64,000 bases of DNA from Crocodylus rhombifer (Eukaryota > Chordata > Crocodylia > Crocodylidae). The position numbers and the translations under genes are program-made. Below are positions 34,599-46,125 of this stretch, piece after piece. Where the stretch lies: contig JAVSML010000975.1 in NCBI GenBank assembly GCA_038503035.1, positions 228,396 through 292,395 of the forward strand. The letters run 5' to 3'. The notes beneath the pieces are model-generated. The model made no database searches. It saw nothing but the letters and a program-made list of their open reading frames with translations, and was not told where the DNA came from. Positions within the stretch are counted from its first letter, which is position 1; every line of letters begins with the position of its first letter.

Positions 34599-34680
34599 TA
34601 TTAGCTCCCAGCAGCATGATTAAGAACACCCTTCTAAGACTAAACTGTAACAATTCAGTAATTAATGAATATATGAAGTA

Positions 34681-34686
34681 AATAAA
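34681..34686 (+). terminator. CFAP96: Polyadenylation signal of CFAP96
   Basis: AATAAA lies 83 bp after the CFAP96 stop codon and is followed within about 30 nt by a GT/TG-rich stretch (gttttgtgg). That predicts a very short 3'UTR ending near 34705. Confidence 0.6.
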
Positions 34687-35129
34687 AGTTTTGTGGAAGA
34701 TGGAATTCAGTCAAATAAGGCAACACAGCGTTTACCTGCATCTTGTTTGAGGCTATATTTTATAAATTTATAAACAAAAATGCATATGTTATTTACAGAT
34801 GTTTATAAAGTCTGTAAGGAAGTTATTTTGATATAAATTCAGATCTCTGGATGATATAGTTTGCTTATATTGTTGGGACAATTTGTATATGTAATACATT
34901 TTTAGTGTGTATCCTTTAGATGTTACATTTGATCCACTTCATGATGGTGGCAACCATAACCAGACATTGCCTTTTCTGAAGTAATCGTCAGTATATTAAC
35001 CAAGGAGAAGAAATATTATTCAAGGTGAAGATAAGGTCAACATTTTCCTTTAGAAATAATGAAGTTTGATGTGTATCTTAAGGATGCCAAAACGTATTAT
35101 TTGATTTGTTGCATTTTGATTGCAAAGCA

Positions 35130-35575
35130 ATGAAAATGGTTCGGGGGCTGTGGCACATGACTTCTGAGGAGAGGCCGAGGGAACCGGTCTTATTTAGTCT
35201 TGCAGAAAAGAAGACTCAGAGAGGATTTGATAGTAGCCTTCAACTACCTGAAGGGTGGGTCCAGAGAGGATAGAGCTACACTTTTCTCAGTCGTGGCAGA
35301 TGACAGAACAAGGAGCAACAGTCTCAAGTTGCAGCAAAGGAGATTTAAGTTGAATATTAGGAAATACTTTCTCACTAGGAGGGCAGTAAAGCATTGGAAC
35401 AGGATACCCAGGGTGGTTGTGAAATCTTCATCCTTGGAGGTTTTTAAGACCCGGGTAGAAAAAGCTTTGGCTGGGATGGTCTAGTTGGGGATGGTCTTGT
35501 TTTGAGCAAGGGGTTGGACTAGATGACTTCTTGAGGTCCCTTCCAACCCTAATATTCTATGATTCTGTGATTATC
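35130..35575 (+). mobile_element. CR1 3'-end copy, third subfamily
   Basis: Encodes the CR1 ORF2 C-terminus (RREDLIVAFNYLKGG, LNIRKYFLTRRAVKHWN), then the 3'UTR GGTTGGACTAGATGACTTCT, CCCTTCCAACCCTAATATTC and an ATTCTATGATTCTGTGATT tail. It is about 445 bp, strongly 5'-truncated, just downstream of CFAP96. Confidence 0.9.
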
Positions 35576-37560
35576 TTCAGAAATATCTGGATATATCCTC
35601 AATTAAGACAGCTTTCTCAAAAAGATCACCCACTGTTCGAAAAGGGATTGAGACCACAAACTTTTCTTAGTAAAGACTGCCAGTAGGTCCATTAATCAGT
35701 AGTTCACGTTGTTCTTCTTGGGCTCCTGAGGGCATGAAGTTCTGTCATCTTCATGAAGAATCTAATGTGCCTTTAAAAATAGCTCTTCTAATCTAGGATC
35801 TTGAGTACAAATACAAACCATAACTCCCATCCTAAAATAGAAAGGCAGTTAGCTGTGCTAGTCTGAAATTAGGGAGAAGACAGGGCAGGGTTATATAATC
35901 CCCCTCTGCCCTGACTTCTCCCATCTAATTAGTTCTTTATCTAGCACTTGTATGAAGTTGAAAGTATTCAGAGCAGCATTTTGGTATATCGAGGTTAAAT
36001 TAGTATAAAAATTCGCAAAATGCTCCATTTTGAACATTTAAATATAAAGTAATATTACATTAAGGCAGTGTTTTTGTATCAACTTTTATTAGTGGACTCA
36101 TTTTAGTACCCATAGAGATTCTAAGAATGTCCTACCACATGGTTTTCACCAACTGATTGTCAACATTTGTACTAATATTCTGGCCAAACACCACATTTTT
36201 AAATATTTGACAGTATAGAAATGAGAATCAAATTATTGGCAAGCTCTTAAAAAATTCCCATTGAGATCAATAGAGATTTTGTCTCCAAAAGTTACTGCAA
36301 AACGCCCCCAGCAGCATATTTTTAAAATGTATTTGGAATATAGTTTTTGTGCTCAACCTTTCTAAAGAGATTTATTTTTCTTTTCTTAAATTCTCTGGTT
36401 TTATATTGTGAAATAGGTATTGATGATTGTACTAACTGATGTTTTGGTATCTTTTTCATAATAAATACCAGGGGAAAAAATATATATACACACAATAACT
36501 TCTGTGTGTTCTTCATTGCTGAACTCTCTAGATTCAAATTACTAGGTAGCAAAGCAAACTGTGCTGCATTTCTTCTTGCCTGCAGTTCTAAATCTTGACT
36601 CCCTGAGTGATTACAGATATAGTACAGCTGAGTGAAATAGTGCTATAATATTTCTTGAGGTCCTTGTGCATCTTCCCTTTTTGTAACTCTTCCTCTTCTA
36701 GCTTCTTTTGTATTTCAGCAATCTTTCCATTTTCTAACAAAGCGGAAACATTGGAGACTGTAAGTTTTCATTAGAGATTAATGTTTAAAAATTCCATTGG
36801 ACTTTGTCAGTAAAGATCGGTTGTGTGGATCAGCCTCAATTCTAGTCATAAGAGGTACTGATTTCTGCCTAATACTATAAGTTTTCTGTGGGAGAAAATG
36901 TGTCTTTGCTTGCCTTTGTATTAGCAGAAAGTAGTTATTTTTTATTGTTATTATAATGGGGCCCAATTATGGTTGGGGTCTTTAGGTGCTACTGGCTTAC
37001 AGAAAATAATATTTCTATTGCTGATCTTTCCCTTCTTTTCCCTCCATTTTACTGAAATGGTAGAATTTGGAACTTTCTCAGAATCTGCCTTTAAATATGG
37101 CTTCATTGTTATCCAGGGTAGATAAGATGAAAGGCACTACAAAGTACAAAAAATAACAGTAAGTAATTTTTTTTTTCACCCTCTGACTGAAAACTGATCA
37201 CATGTTCATAACACATTTTGGACCAGATTCTGATCCAAGTATCACAAAAAAAAAAAAACTGGAGCAATTTCACTGAAGCCAATTAAGTTATTCTATATTT
37301 ACAACAGTATTAAATAAAAGCAGACCTTCCGCATCAATTAATATATCTTTTAAGGTCTCTTCTGAATTTGGCTTTCCAAGACAGTGGCCTTTTCTATCAC
37401 TAGCGAAACAAATGGTACTCCTAAGCATGGGGAAATATTTACATCAGAATGGGCAGACTTTATTTGTACAAAAAACATTCTAAAATATACACAGACTACA
37501 TTTACAGTTGTGCCCAGCAACTCCACTTGATCTTTTGTGCTGTACAACCATGTACTAGAA
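35576..37560. other. Intergenic, nothing recognised
   Basis: AT-rich sequence between CFAP96 and the CCDC110 remnant with no gene or clear repeat. ORFs are short and lack splice or homology support. Confidence 0.4.
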
Positions 37561-37570
37561 GAGCCTAACC

Positions 37571-37758
37571 AACGGGCAGGCAATTATTTTGGGCAGAGGG
37601 CTGCTTACTGAGTTTTGGCAAGCCATCGAGGGCTGCATGACAGGCAGCCCAGGGCAGATAAATATTAATTTTCTAAATTTCTTTAGGGGCCCCATGGACC
37701 GGATAGAATGGCCTGGCGGGCTGCATCCGGCCCCCCGGCCGCATTTTGCCCACCCCTG
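37571..37758. mobile_element. hAT-like MITE with 8-bp TSD
   Basis: Left AACGGGCAGGCAATTATTTT; right in reverse CAGGGGTGGGCAAAATGCGG. Flanks GCCTAACC (37563-37570) and GCCTAACA (37759-37766) match at 7 of 8. It shares its termini with the element at 29774-30146, so they are one family. Confidence 0.85.
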
Positions 37759-37766
37759 GCCTAACA

Positions 37767-39600
37767 CTATGCAACTGTTATAAATGGCCAGGAAAGTATT
37801 TCCCAGACAAGAAGATCAACAATGTTTCTCGTGAGGGTTAAGGTACAATAATGGAGCTGTATAGAAAGGTTTACACAGCGACTGCCTATGCTAAGTCTGG
37901 TTCAGTAGCGCTACAGCTTCTCATCTATATGTGAAGCACAGTCACAAATGCTAGAAAAGAGCTGTTATGTGCCTTGATGCTTTATTGAACATTAGGAAGT
38001 TACCTCTCATGCCTCTGGCCTGCAAAAAATGTACCCAAATGAGTGTATCTCATCCTACTAAAGCAAATACAAGTCTATAGAAGGGATTCGGGGAACTCCA
38101 GTTTGTTGTTTTATTTTTCTTTCATGAAATGATTTGGCAGTAGTGCCTTTGAGGTAGCTAAAATGATCCCTTGAAAAACGCAGTAGAGTGAAAAAGTAAA
38201 CTACAGTACTGCCTCTGGGGCTACAGAGCCATTATACTAATCGTCATAGATGAAGTATCATATAAGAAACATTTCTGTGACATTCCTCCCTTCCCCAACC
38301 CCATAGGATGAGGAGACTATTTCTGCAGTAATGGATTCTACTTTCCTCTCTAATCTCCCTACAAAATTATGTCCCTCTGCCTACTTATATCTACACTAGA
38401 AAAATGAGATGTTTTAGCAAATGTCTTAAATCTCCAGTTGTTAATTAAAACATTTGTAAAACAAAGAAAATGTTGATTAAAAGTCTGGGTTAGGTATCAT
38501 TAACCATAAGAAAGACTGAATGTCTTAATAAAAGATGCATAGTTCAAATTCATGTTATTGGGCGAAATGCCAGAATAACTATGCACATTGTTCTGGACTC
38601 TGTTAAGCAGTTAGTCAGATTGAAAAAGCTAACAGTCCCTTCTAGGCTTAAAATTTGTGGGTGAGAACCATAGGTAGCATAAATAGTCATGGCTTCTTTG
38701 ACTTTATTGGGGCTATAACAATTTACAGCTGCAGCAAATCTCCTTTAGTAAAAATGAAATGCAGCCAGGAGTCTGGCTTTCAAAAAAAGCATGTGGGAAA
38801 ATGCTGACTGTAAACAAAAGCTTTAAACAAAAAGGTCACTGTGGTAATGAAATAACCAGACAGTAGAATTTTTAATTATTTTAAAAGAAGGACTGTTTAT
38901 TACAATTTCTCTGAATCAAGAGACTGTTGCAGTTTAACTGGAATTGCCTGAAAAAGAAAGACAGTTTTCTTTTTAAAATAGCAATAATTCCTTTCAGGTC
39001 ATAATTGGGACAAAAATGGGGAATGGCCCTGAAAGCACAATTTATCACTTTAAAGGTCCAGTCTAAGGGTCATTTACATCAAAAGAAAAACTCCCAGGCC
39101 TTCAAGATATTTTGGATAATGTCCTCATTGTGGTTCTGTTGTATCAGGAAAAAAAAATGTTGTGTTATGTAGAATGGGTTTTTTTAGAAGCAAGAAATTC
39201 TTAAAATTAGAAAAATAAATCTTAAACTGGTTGTAGAACTTACCTGGCCAGAAAACTCAAACAAGTATTCAGATATGTTAATACTTTTAGTCAATAATTT
39301 TATCTGAAAAGGTACTTAGGTTCAAAATTGGGTAAATAAAAATAATGATAACAAAAAACCACTAGCCCGGTAAAATGTTATAAAGTATGATGCACACCTC
39401 ATGGATTATATACCAAAGCTGTACACTTGTAATCAGAAATTTCTTCACAAATTTTCATGGAATATCCATGAATATCCAAGAGGAAATCCAGAAGCAAATC
39501 AGTCTCTCCCATTATGTGGGAGGGGATTAAGTTTTGGGGTAACTTTAAATAACACAGATAAAACTGCTGAACTCTTTGCACATGCCAGAGCTCCCTTTCA
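37767..39600. other. Intergenic, nothing recognised
   Basis: No gene or named repeat seen. Possible residual 3' CCDC110 sequence beyond the CR1 was looked for and not recognised. Confidence 0.35.
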
Positions 39601-39626
39601 TACTCCCCCTTAAAAAAAAAAAAAAA

Positions 39627-41110
39627 AGGATCTTTGAAAACTCCTAGTGCTCTGGTGTAGTGCCGGAAGACTAGAAGAAGGCCAATGTGGTGCCGATCTT
39701 CAAGAAAGGGAGGAGAGTGGATCCGGCTAACTACAGGCCCATTAGCCTGACTTCTATCCTGGGGAAGATCTTAGAAAAGTTTATTAAGGAGGCCATCCTT
39801 GATGGACTGGCCCAGGCTAACATCCTAAGGGATAGCCAGCACGGGTTTGTTGCGGGTAGGTCTTGTTTAACCAATCTCATTTCCTTCTATGACCAGGTGA
39901 CCTATCACCTGGACGAGGGAGATGAGATTGATGTCCTATATCTTGACTTCAAAAAAGCCTTTGATCTGGTATCCCACGATCACCTCTTGTCCAAACTGGC
40001 CAGTTGTGGCCTTGGCTCCACCACGATCTGCTGGCTGGGAAATTGGCTCCGTGGTCAGACCCAGAGGGTTGTAATTGATGGCAGTCACTCATCGTGGTGC
40101 CCTGTGACCAGTGGGGTCCCTCAAGGCTCTGTCCTGGGACCCATCCTGTTCAATACTTCATTAATGATGTGGACATTGGAGTCAGGAGTGGACTGGCCAA
40201 GTTCGCCGATCACACCAAACTTTGGGACAAAGCATCCACGCCAGAAGATAGACGGGTGATCCAGGCTGACCTGGACAAGCTCAGGAAATGGGCAGACGAG
40301 AACCTGATGGTGTTTAACACCGAAAAATGCAAGGTTCTCCACCTTGGGAGGAAAAACCTGCAGCATCCTTATAGGCTTGGCAGTGCTACGTTGGATAGCA
40401 CTACAGAAGAAAGAGACTTGGGGGGTTATCATTGACCACAAGATGAATGTGAGCCTGCAATGCGATGCTGCGGCTAATAAAGCGACAAAAACGCTGGCTT
40501 GCATCCACAGATGCTTCTCGAGCAAATCCCGGGACGTCATTCTCCCCTTGTACTCGGCCTTGGTGAGGCCGCAGCTGGAGTACTGCGTCCAGTTTTGGGC
40601 TCCACAATTCAAAAAGGATGTGGAGAAGCTTGAGAGAGTCCAGAGGAGAGCCACGCGCATGATCAAAGGTCAGGAAAACAGATCTTACGATGATAGGCGG
40701 AGAGACATGGGACTCTTTAGCCTGGAAAAGCGCAGGCTCAGGGGTGATCTGATGGCCATCTATAAGTTTATCAGGGGTGACCACCAGGATCTGAGGGAAC
40801 GTTTGTTCACCAGAGCGCCCCAAGGGATGACTAGGTCGAACGGTCACAAACTCCTGCAAGACCGCTTCAGGCTGGACATAAGGAAGAATTTCTTTACTGT
40901 CCGAGCCCCCAAGGTCTGGAACAGTCTGCCAGCGGAGGTGGTTCAAGCACCTACATTGAACACCTTCAAGAGTAAATTGGATGCTTATCTTGCTGGGATC
41001 CTATGACCCCAGCTGACTTCCTGCCCTTTGGGCAGGGGGCTGGACTCGATGATCTCCCGAGGTCCCTTCCAGCCCTGATGATGTCTATGTCTATGTCTAT
41101 GTCTATGAAA
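39627..41110 (+). mobile_element. CR1 LINE, 5'-truncated, same subfamily as 1-5805
   Basis: Preceded by an A15 run. Encodes the RT from VPIFKKGRRVDPANYRPISL, QHGFVAGRSC and LDFKKAFDLVSHD, then the C-terminal domain, the 3'UTR (GGGGGCTGGACTCGATGATC) and a TCTATG array at 41080-41106. One base is missing near 40157 and one extra G lies near 40424, breaking the frame. The catalytic box reads FADH instead of FADD near 40207, so it is inactive. It is very similar to the 3' half of the CR1 at 4370-5800. It abuts the degraded 3' end of CCDC110. Confidence 0.93.
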
Positions 41111-41149
41111 TATGTAGAGTAAACAGGGCAGTGATTTTGTCCTGCACAT

Positions 41150-43138
41150 TAATCCTTCTGCACATGGCAGACTTCAAACTGCAATACATTACTCTCATTT
41201 TCTGTAGTTTCCAGGTGGTTTTCCATTAGTAAGCAGTCCTCATTTAGTCTTCTGATGCTAATTTGATATTTGGAAACATCATGTTTATGGTCCTGTATTT
41301 CTTTTTTAAGTAGCTGATTTTCATCTGTGTTGTTTCTGACAACAATTGATAACCTCTCCTAGTCTCTGTCCACACTGGCCAAATTAGTCTTCAAAGAGTC
41401 AATTTCTGCTATTGCATTTCTAAGTTCAGTAAGGAGTTTCTCCTCGGCATAAACTTTATCTGATTGGACTTTCTCAAGCTCCTTCTGTTGCATTTGTCTC
41501 ACATTAGCACATTCCTGCAATGTCATTTCAAGGTTAAACTTTTTTTCTTTAAGTGACTGCACTAATTGAAGAGTCTCCCATTCAGATTTTGTTACGTTTT
41601 CTTTGTCTTTCAGATGCTTTATTTCAATCTGATTTTGTACAAGTTCTTTTTCAAGCGAGGTTTTTTCTTGCATAAGCTGGGATGTTTTTGTTTCTAGTTT
41701 CCGATTTGCTTCTCGTAAGACTGAAGATTCCTTTAGCAAAGAATCCAGTACCACAGTGAGTTTATCTTTTTCATCGGTAGCAGCAATCATATGTTCTTGA
41801 GCTTCTTGATTCTTAATTTTAAAGTCATCTAATGTTTGCCTCATACACTGGTTTTTAATACAGAGTTGGCTTCTCTCTTCTTGGAGAGTTTTCTTTTAGT
41901 TCTGAAATTCTTTACAGTTTTGTAACAACCTTTTCACTTTAATACCTTGCTTTCTTCTTCTGATTTAACTAACCTGCCTTTCATGTTTTGCTTTTCTTCA
42001 GCCAGAGCTTTAGTTTGCTTTTCATATTTTGAGCTTTTTTCTCAAATTATAATAGTATTATAATAGTAAGATGTTTCACTTCTGCCTTGGAAGTTATGTT
42101 TTCATTCTCAAAGAGTTGCAGCATTTTATTTTGCAAGTGTTCAGAATATTTGGCGGAATTTTGTAACACTTCAGTTTTTCCAGAGTACTCTGACACAGCT
42201 TTGATTTCACTGAATTTAGGATTTCCAGGCTCTAGTATTTGTTGGCTTAGTATATGCAGTTGGTCTTCTTTTTCTCTTTACAGTTGTTCTATGTGATCAA
42301 GCATTTGTAGCTTATTCTTTATTGTTCTGGAAAAGACATTGAACTGGAACCCTTTAACACCATTGTCAGTGCTATAAAATTTATTTTTCTTTTTGCTTTC
42401 AGCTTCTCCTTGGGTACTGCATGTACTTTTAAGGGCAAAATTCCAGAATGTTTCATATTTAGAATCTTTATTAAATTCTTTATCAAGATTCAGATTATTT
42501 CCTTGAAGAGAAACCAGTGTAATATGTGATGTTTCTACTGTTTTTTCAGGTTCTGAAATTTTTATTGATTTTTTTTGAGTCCCCATTTAATTTCTTGCAA
42601 GATAAAAAAAAGAGTTGATATTTTGGGCTCTTGTTTTAACATATAACCAGAATCATTATATTGACTACAGGAAACATTCTGAAGTTCAGTCGCATGTCCT
42701 AGTTTCTGTTCATCAGGCTTTTGGAGATCTTGTTTCAATTGTTTGGTAGAATAGTTAAAGTCTGTTAAATGAAATTCATCATTATATTCAAGGAAAGTAA
42801 TGGGAGCTTTAGGTTCATCCAAAATTAATTTATCATTAGCAGTAGTAATACTTTCAGCTCCCATACTAGAGCAAGGTAGAAAACATTTAGGTTTGGCAAA
42901 ATCCCTCAAAAAATAATATTTTTTTAGAGTATTCATAGTTTTGATTTCAGTTGGTCCTAATTGTTTTTTGATCTTTCCAGCTGTTACAGTTTTTAGTGAC
43001 ATCTGATGAGAAATATTTACATAACTGACTGCATTTCCAAGGAAAATATTAGAATTTGCTTCCAGGGGCTTATTGGTGCAGTGTTTCTGACCATATTGAA
43101 ATTCCTTCATAGAAAATGGTGATTGTGGACTCTGTAAA
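41150..43138 (-). pseudogene. CCDC110: CCDC110 remnant: large coiled-coil exon
   Basis: About 2 kb of Glu/Lys/Leu-rich heptad sequence in changing frames. The start (acceptor gttattttag or tttacag, 43138 or 43131) leads into about 185 open codons, broken by a one-base shift at an A8 run near 42575. Later segments are separated by the stops and shifts listed under the gene entry. The longest clean stretch, 41844-41362, is 161 codons of coiled coil. Homology fades at about 41150, some 40 bp from the end of a CR1 copy. Confidence 0.82.
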
Positions 43139-43139
43139 C

Positions 43140-43926
43140 TAAAATAACCCAATAACAATCATTCTGTAAAAACTGTTGTTTACAATTGTAGAGGCAAAAG
43201 CCAGCCAAATGGTTGCCAAGTCTATGATGCATCTTGCAAAACTGTTCCCGATTATATATGCGAATACCATTTATCTCTAACATAAGGAAAGGAAAATGAA
43301 CAAGGAGAGAATTGAGTATGTCAATAAATTTAAGAAACCATATTATGAGCCATATTTCATTTAATTAGGTTTTTTGTTTTCTTCCTGAAGCCTACTAATA
43401 TTTGTTAAGATGCTAAAATGTTTTTAGAGAGCAAAGGCCCTATCAGAACCTAGAGAGGGGAACCATTGCTTTAGAAAAAGGCCTATTCCATGGCCTGTTT
43501 TTTCCAGTGACCCTAATTGGAATAAGCCTAAAGTACTGACTTATCCCACTGAGTTCTCTGGGGACATTTGCAGCTGGGGAAAGACAAGTTAACTAGTGAG
43601 CTAAGAGTCTTTTGAGGTCAAAAGTCCACTCATGCCTAACAGCTTGTTGGACCAGAATGGTTAGGGAACCCACAGAACCCATGACAATCCTGTAATGCAA
43701 CCAGGATTTGGTTCTGAGTCTATGTAATGGTTTACTTATCATGCTACAGAATTAAAGCCACCTATCTGACCATCCCACCCCACTTACTTTAAAAGTTGTT
43801 TACTGAATAGAATCCAGGGCTTCAACATAGTTTAGATGACCTGGTTGAAGTCTTATCTACAACAAAAAGGAACACAGCTTTCACCATATTGGAGAAAAAC
43901 CTTGTTAAGTCCCTCAACCTACATAC
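43140..43926. other. CCDC110: Former CCDC110 intron
   Basis: Between two remnant exons on the minus strand; no other feature recognised. Confidence 0.4.
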
Positions 43927-44038
43927 TCAGAAGTGTTTTGGCAGGTGAGTTGGTCATCAGAAACTTCTCTGAGCTACCCTGTGAAGTTGTCGCTTCAATT
44001 ACACTTTTGTTCATTATCTCACTGATTTCAGACTGTAC
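43927..44038 (-). pseudogene. CCDC110: CCDC110 remnant: exon with VQSEISEIMNKS
   Basis: Acceptor cttctttttcag is intact. The exon reads VQSEISEIMNKSVIEATTSQ, then SSEKFLMT. The likely donor gtatgt (ending the exon at 43927) leaves phase 1. That does not fit the best acceptor and frame of the large exon, so another lesion or unseen splicing is implied. Confidence 0.72.
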
Positions 44039-45408
44039 CTGAAAAAGAAGTATTAAGACTGTTTTTCTTTCAAAGATGTACATGAAAACATACCTGCAGA
44101 AACATTTCATTTTTGGAAGATATCCTGTTAACAAAGGGTTTTTCTCCTCATGAAAGATAGGTTAGACAGCAGCGCACAGCTTTGCCCTGACACATGAGAA
44201 TGGAAATTGCTAATTTCACTGCAGCTACCCTTGGAAAATAAAATTAAGTACGTGTGTAAGTCTGTGCAGCATTGGGGTCTTAGACAAAATGAGGTAAAAT
44301 TATTGAAAGGTCAGAAAACCGATTCTGTAATAGTGGCTCGCCATCTGTGGGACATGGCAGTTTAAAACTACAGTATGGATTCTGCTTTTGCTTATGCTGA
44401 TGTAAGTCAGGAGTAACGTCTTTGAAGTCATTGGAGTAATTGCTCCTTTATGTCAATGCAAATGAAAGAAGAAACTGATCCTCTCTCTTTTTTCTATGTT
44501 ATCCACTTCCTTTTCCTACAATGGTCTGTTTTCAGCTACTGCTTGACACTCAGGCTCCATAGTGACTGGAGCAGTACAAAGTCCTAGACAAACAGACAGA
44601 ATAAACTACTTTCTGGTGATCACCATATATGACATTTATATAAGTGCAGATTTAACATGTATAGTAAGCTCAAAATAGCAATAGTAAGCCAAATACTAGG
44701 GTCTAGTGTTCTGGGATAAAATACATTTTGGCTCTTGACAATGCTCTGTGTCAATAGTTATGTGTATTCACTTTATAATAATTAGGAAATTCATTTTCAG
44801 CAAACCAGTGTAACTTTTGATTTTGAATACAGCACCTACTATTAAAAAGCTATTTTACTTTTATTGAGTTTTGTCAAATAAAAATGTGTTTGATTTTTTT
44901 AAACTAGTTAAAATACTGAGGACAGAATCTAAGAACTAGGAGAGTATGCTGAGTTTTAGATCAAAAGCTTCCCTTATTGTATTATTTTCCCTTCCAGTTC
45001 AACTGAATGTTAATGAATTGCACTAGTGAGCCTGATGTGTGGACTAGTCGGCCCCTGGTTCTTGCAACTGTCGTAGCCCTATGATAAGCCTTCTTTAATT
45101 ATAACTAGTAGCTTGGTCTGTTTCTGCTGCTGAGGTGTAAGGCATAAGGTACAAGCCAGGTTGTCAGGAGCCTCTCTGCTGTCACATGATTAAACAGGTA
45201 ATCTGGTGGAGAGACTCATTAAACAGTCAAATAAATATACTGTGGTGAAATCCTGCTAGACAAATATGAATGTCACTTCTTTAGTTCTGGTTGCTTTAGA
45301 AATGTGCAATTCCTATGCCTAATTCTTATGCATTTATCCATGGGGAAATTAAACTTCAAAAATCTGTGGTGTTTGGTAATAATAATAATCAGGACCAAAA
45401 CCACTTAC
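44039..45408. other. CCDC110: Former CCDC110 intron lacking the expected intermediate exon
   Basis: In mammals an exon encoding a short Leu/Gln-rich coiled segment lies between the QIQPQSALK and VQSEISEI exons. I found no counterpart here on the minus strand by eye. Confidence 0.4.
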
Positions 45409-45461
45409 TTTTAATGCTGATTGTGGTTGGATTTGAACTTCTGTTCCTGGTGTATATTTAT
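45409..45461 (-). pseudogene. CCDC110: CCDC110 remnant: exon with VQIQPQSALK
   Basis: Acceptor gcttttattgttag and donor gtaagt are both intact. The 53-nt exon reads KYTPGTEVQIQPQSALK, matching the QIQPQSALK block of mammalian CCDC110. On its own this exon is undamaged. Confidence 0.75.
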
Positions 45462-45619
45462 CTAACAATAAAAGCAACAAACCTGCAGTTATAGCACCTA
45501 CAGCTGGGAGCAGACATGTAAACATCTCTAGACAAATACCACTATGCGAGAGAAAGAAAATCACCTCTGCACTGGGCCTAGGAAGGAGGAGGAATGGCCT
45601 AATGTCCTTCACTATCCTA

Positions 45620-46093
45620 AGTTTGGTTTAGAGATGGGGGTGGGGGAGGTGAGGAACGGGTGTTTTACTGGAAAGATATAACTATGATTTGAGAATGGTT
45701 TGGTAGTTTCCATGAAAAAAAAGTTTCCAACATAGGATGATGAAAGCTGGAAAAGGTGAGACTCGTGTCCTAGGTCACACCCCTTTCAGAAATGCTATCA
45801 ATCCTGTTTCCTCTTAGAAAGATTAGGGAGTATGTCAGTTAATTTCTGTAGGGTCCCTTCATTGAGCTGCATGCTGCTGATGCAGAAGCCTAAATGAGGC
45901 ACCTTCCCCAGGCTCTGTCTTAGAGGGAGCACCAGACTGCCCCTCCTCCATTTTTGCAGCTCAGTCACAGCAGGTGAGCCCAGACCTCCAAGTCAAGCTG
46001 TCCCTATACCCAGTAGTGTGTATAGGGGACAGGTCAAGTGGAATGGCATCCTCCCACCCTTGGGATTTTTGCCACAGGAGGTGCAGCAATGTA

Positions 46094-46125
<32 letters not shown>

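Larger units (their letters stand above)
41150..45461 (-). pseudogene. CCDC110: CCDC110 pseudogene (coiled-coil domain protein 110), several breaks
   Basis: CCDC110 (KM-HN-1) is a coiled-coil, testis-biased protein encoded tail to tail with CFAP96 in amniotes. Three collinear pieces are seen on the minus strand: 45461-45409 (VQIQPQSALK), 44038-about 43927 (VQSEISEIMNKSVIEA) and a large exon from about 43138 down to 41150. The large exon holds family-like coiled coil (LQEERSQLCI, EKDKLTVVLDSLLKESSVL, QEKTSLEKEL, LNEDCLLMENHLE). It is not translatable: in-frame stops at 42278-42280 (TAA), 42042-42044 (TGA), 41896-41898 (TAA) and 41359-41361 (TAG), plus frameshifts near 42575, 42046-42067 and 41945. 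The expected short exon between the first two pieces and the N-terminal exons were not found. Homology continues past each break, so this is decay of a formerly full-length gene. Consensus error could explain single indels but not all four stops. Confidence 0.85.

Noticed and set aside
34920..34982. Possible alternative last exon of CFAP96 (acceptor cctttag, frame VTFDPLHDGGNHNQ...)
   Set aside because: The phase from exon 6 gives a stop after four residues in this exon, and the protein-like frame needs a different phase. The exon at 34556 fits phase and homology.
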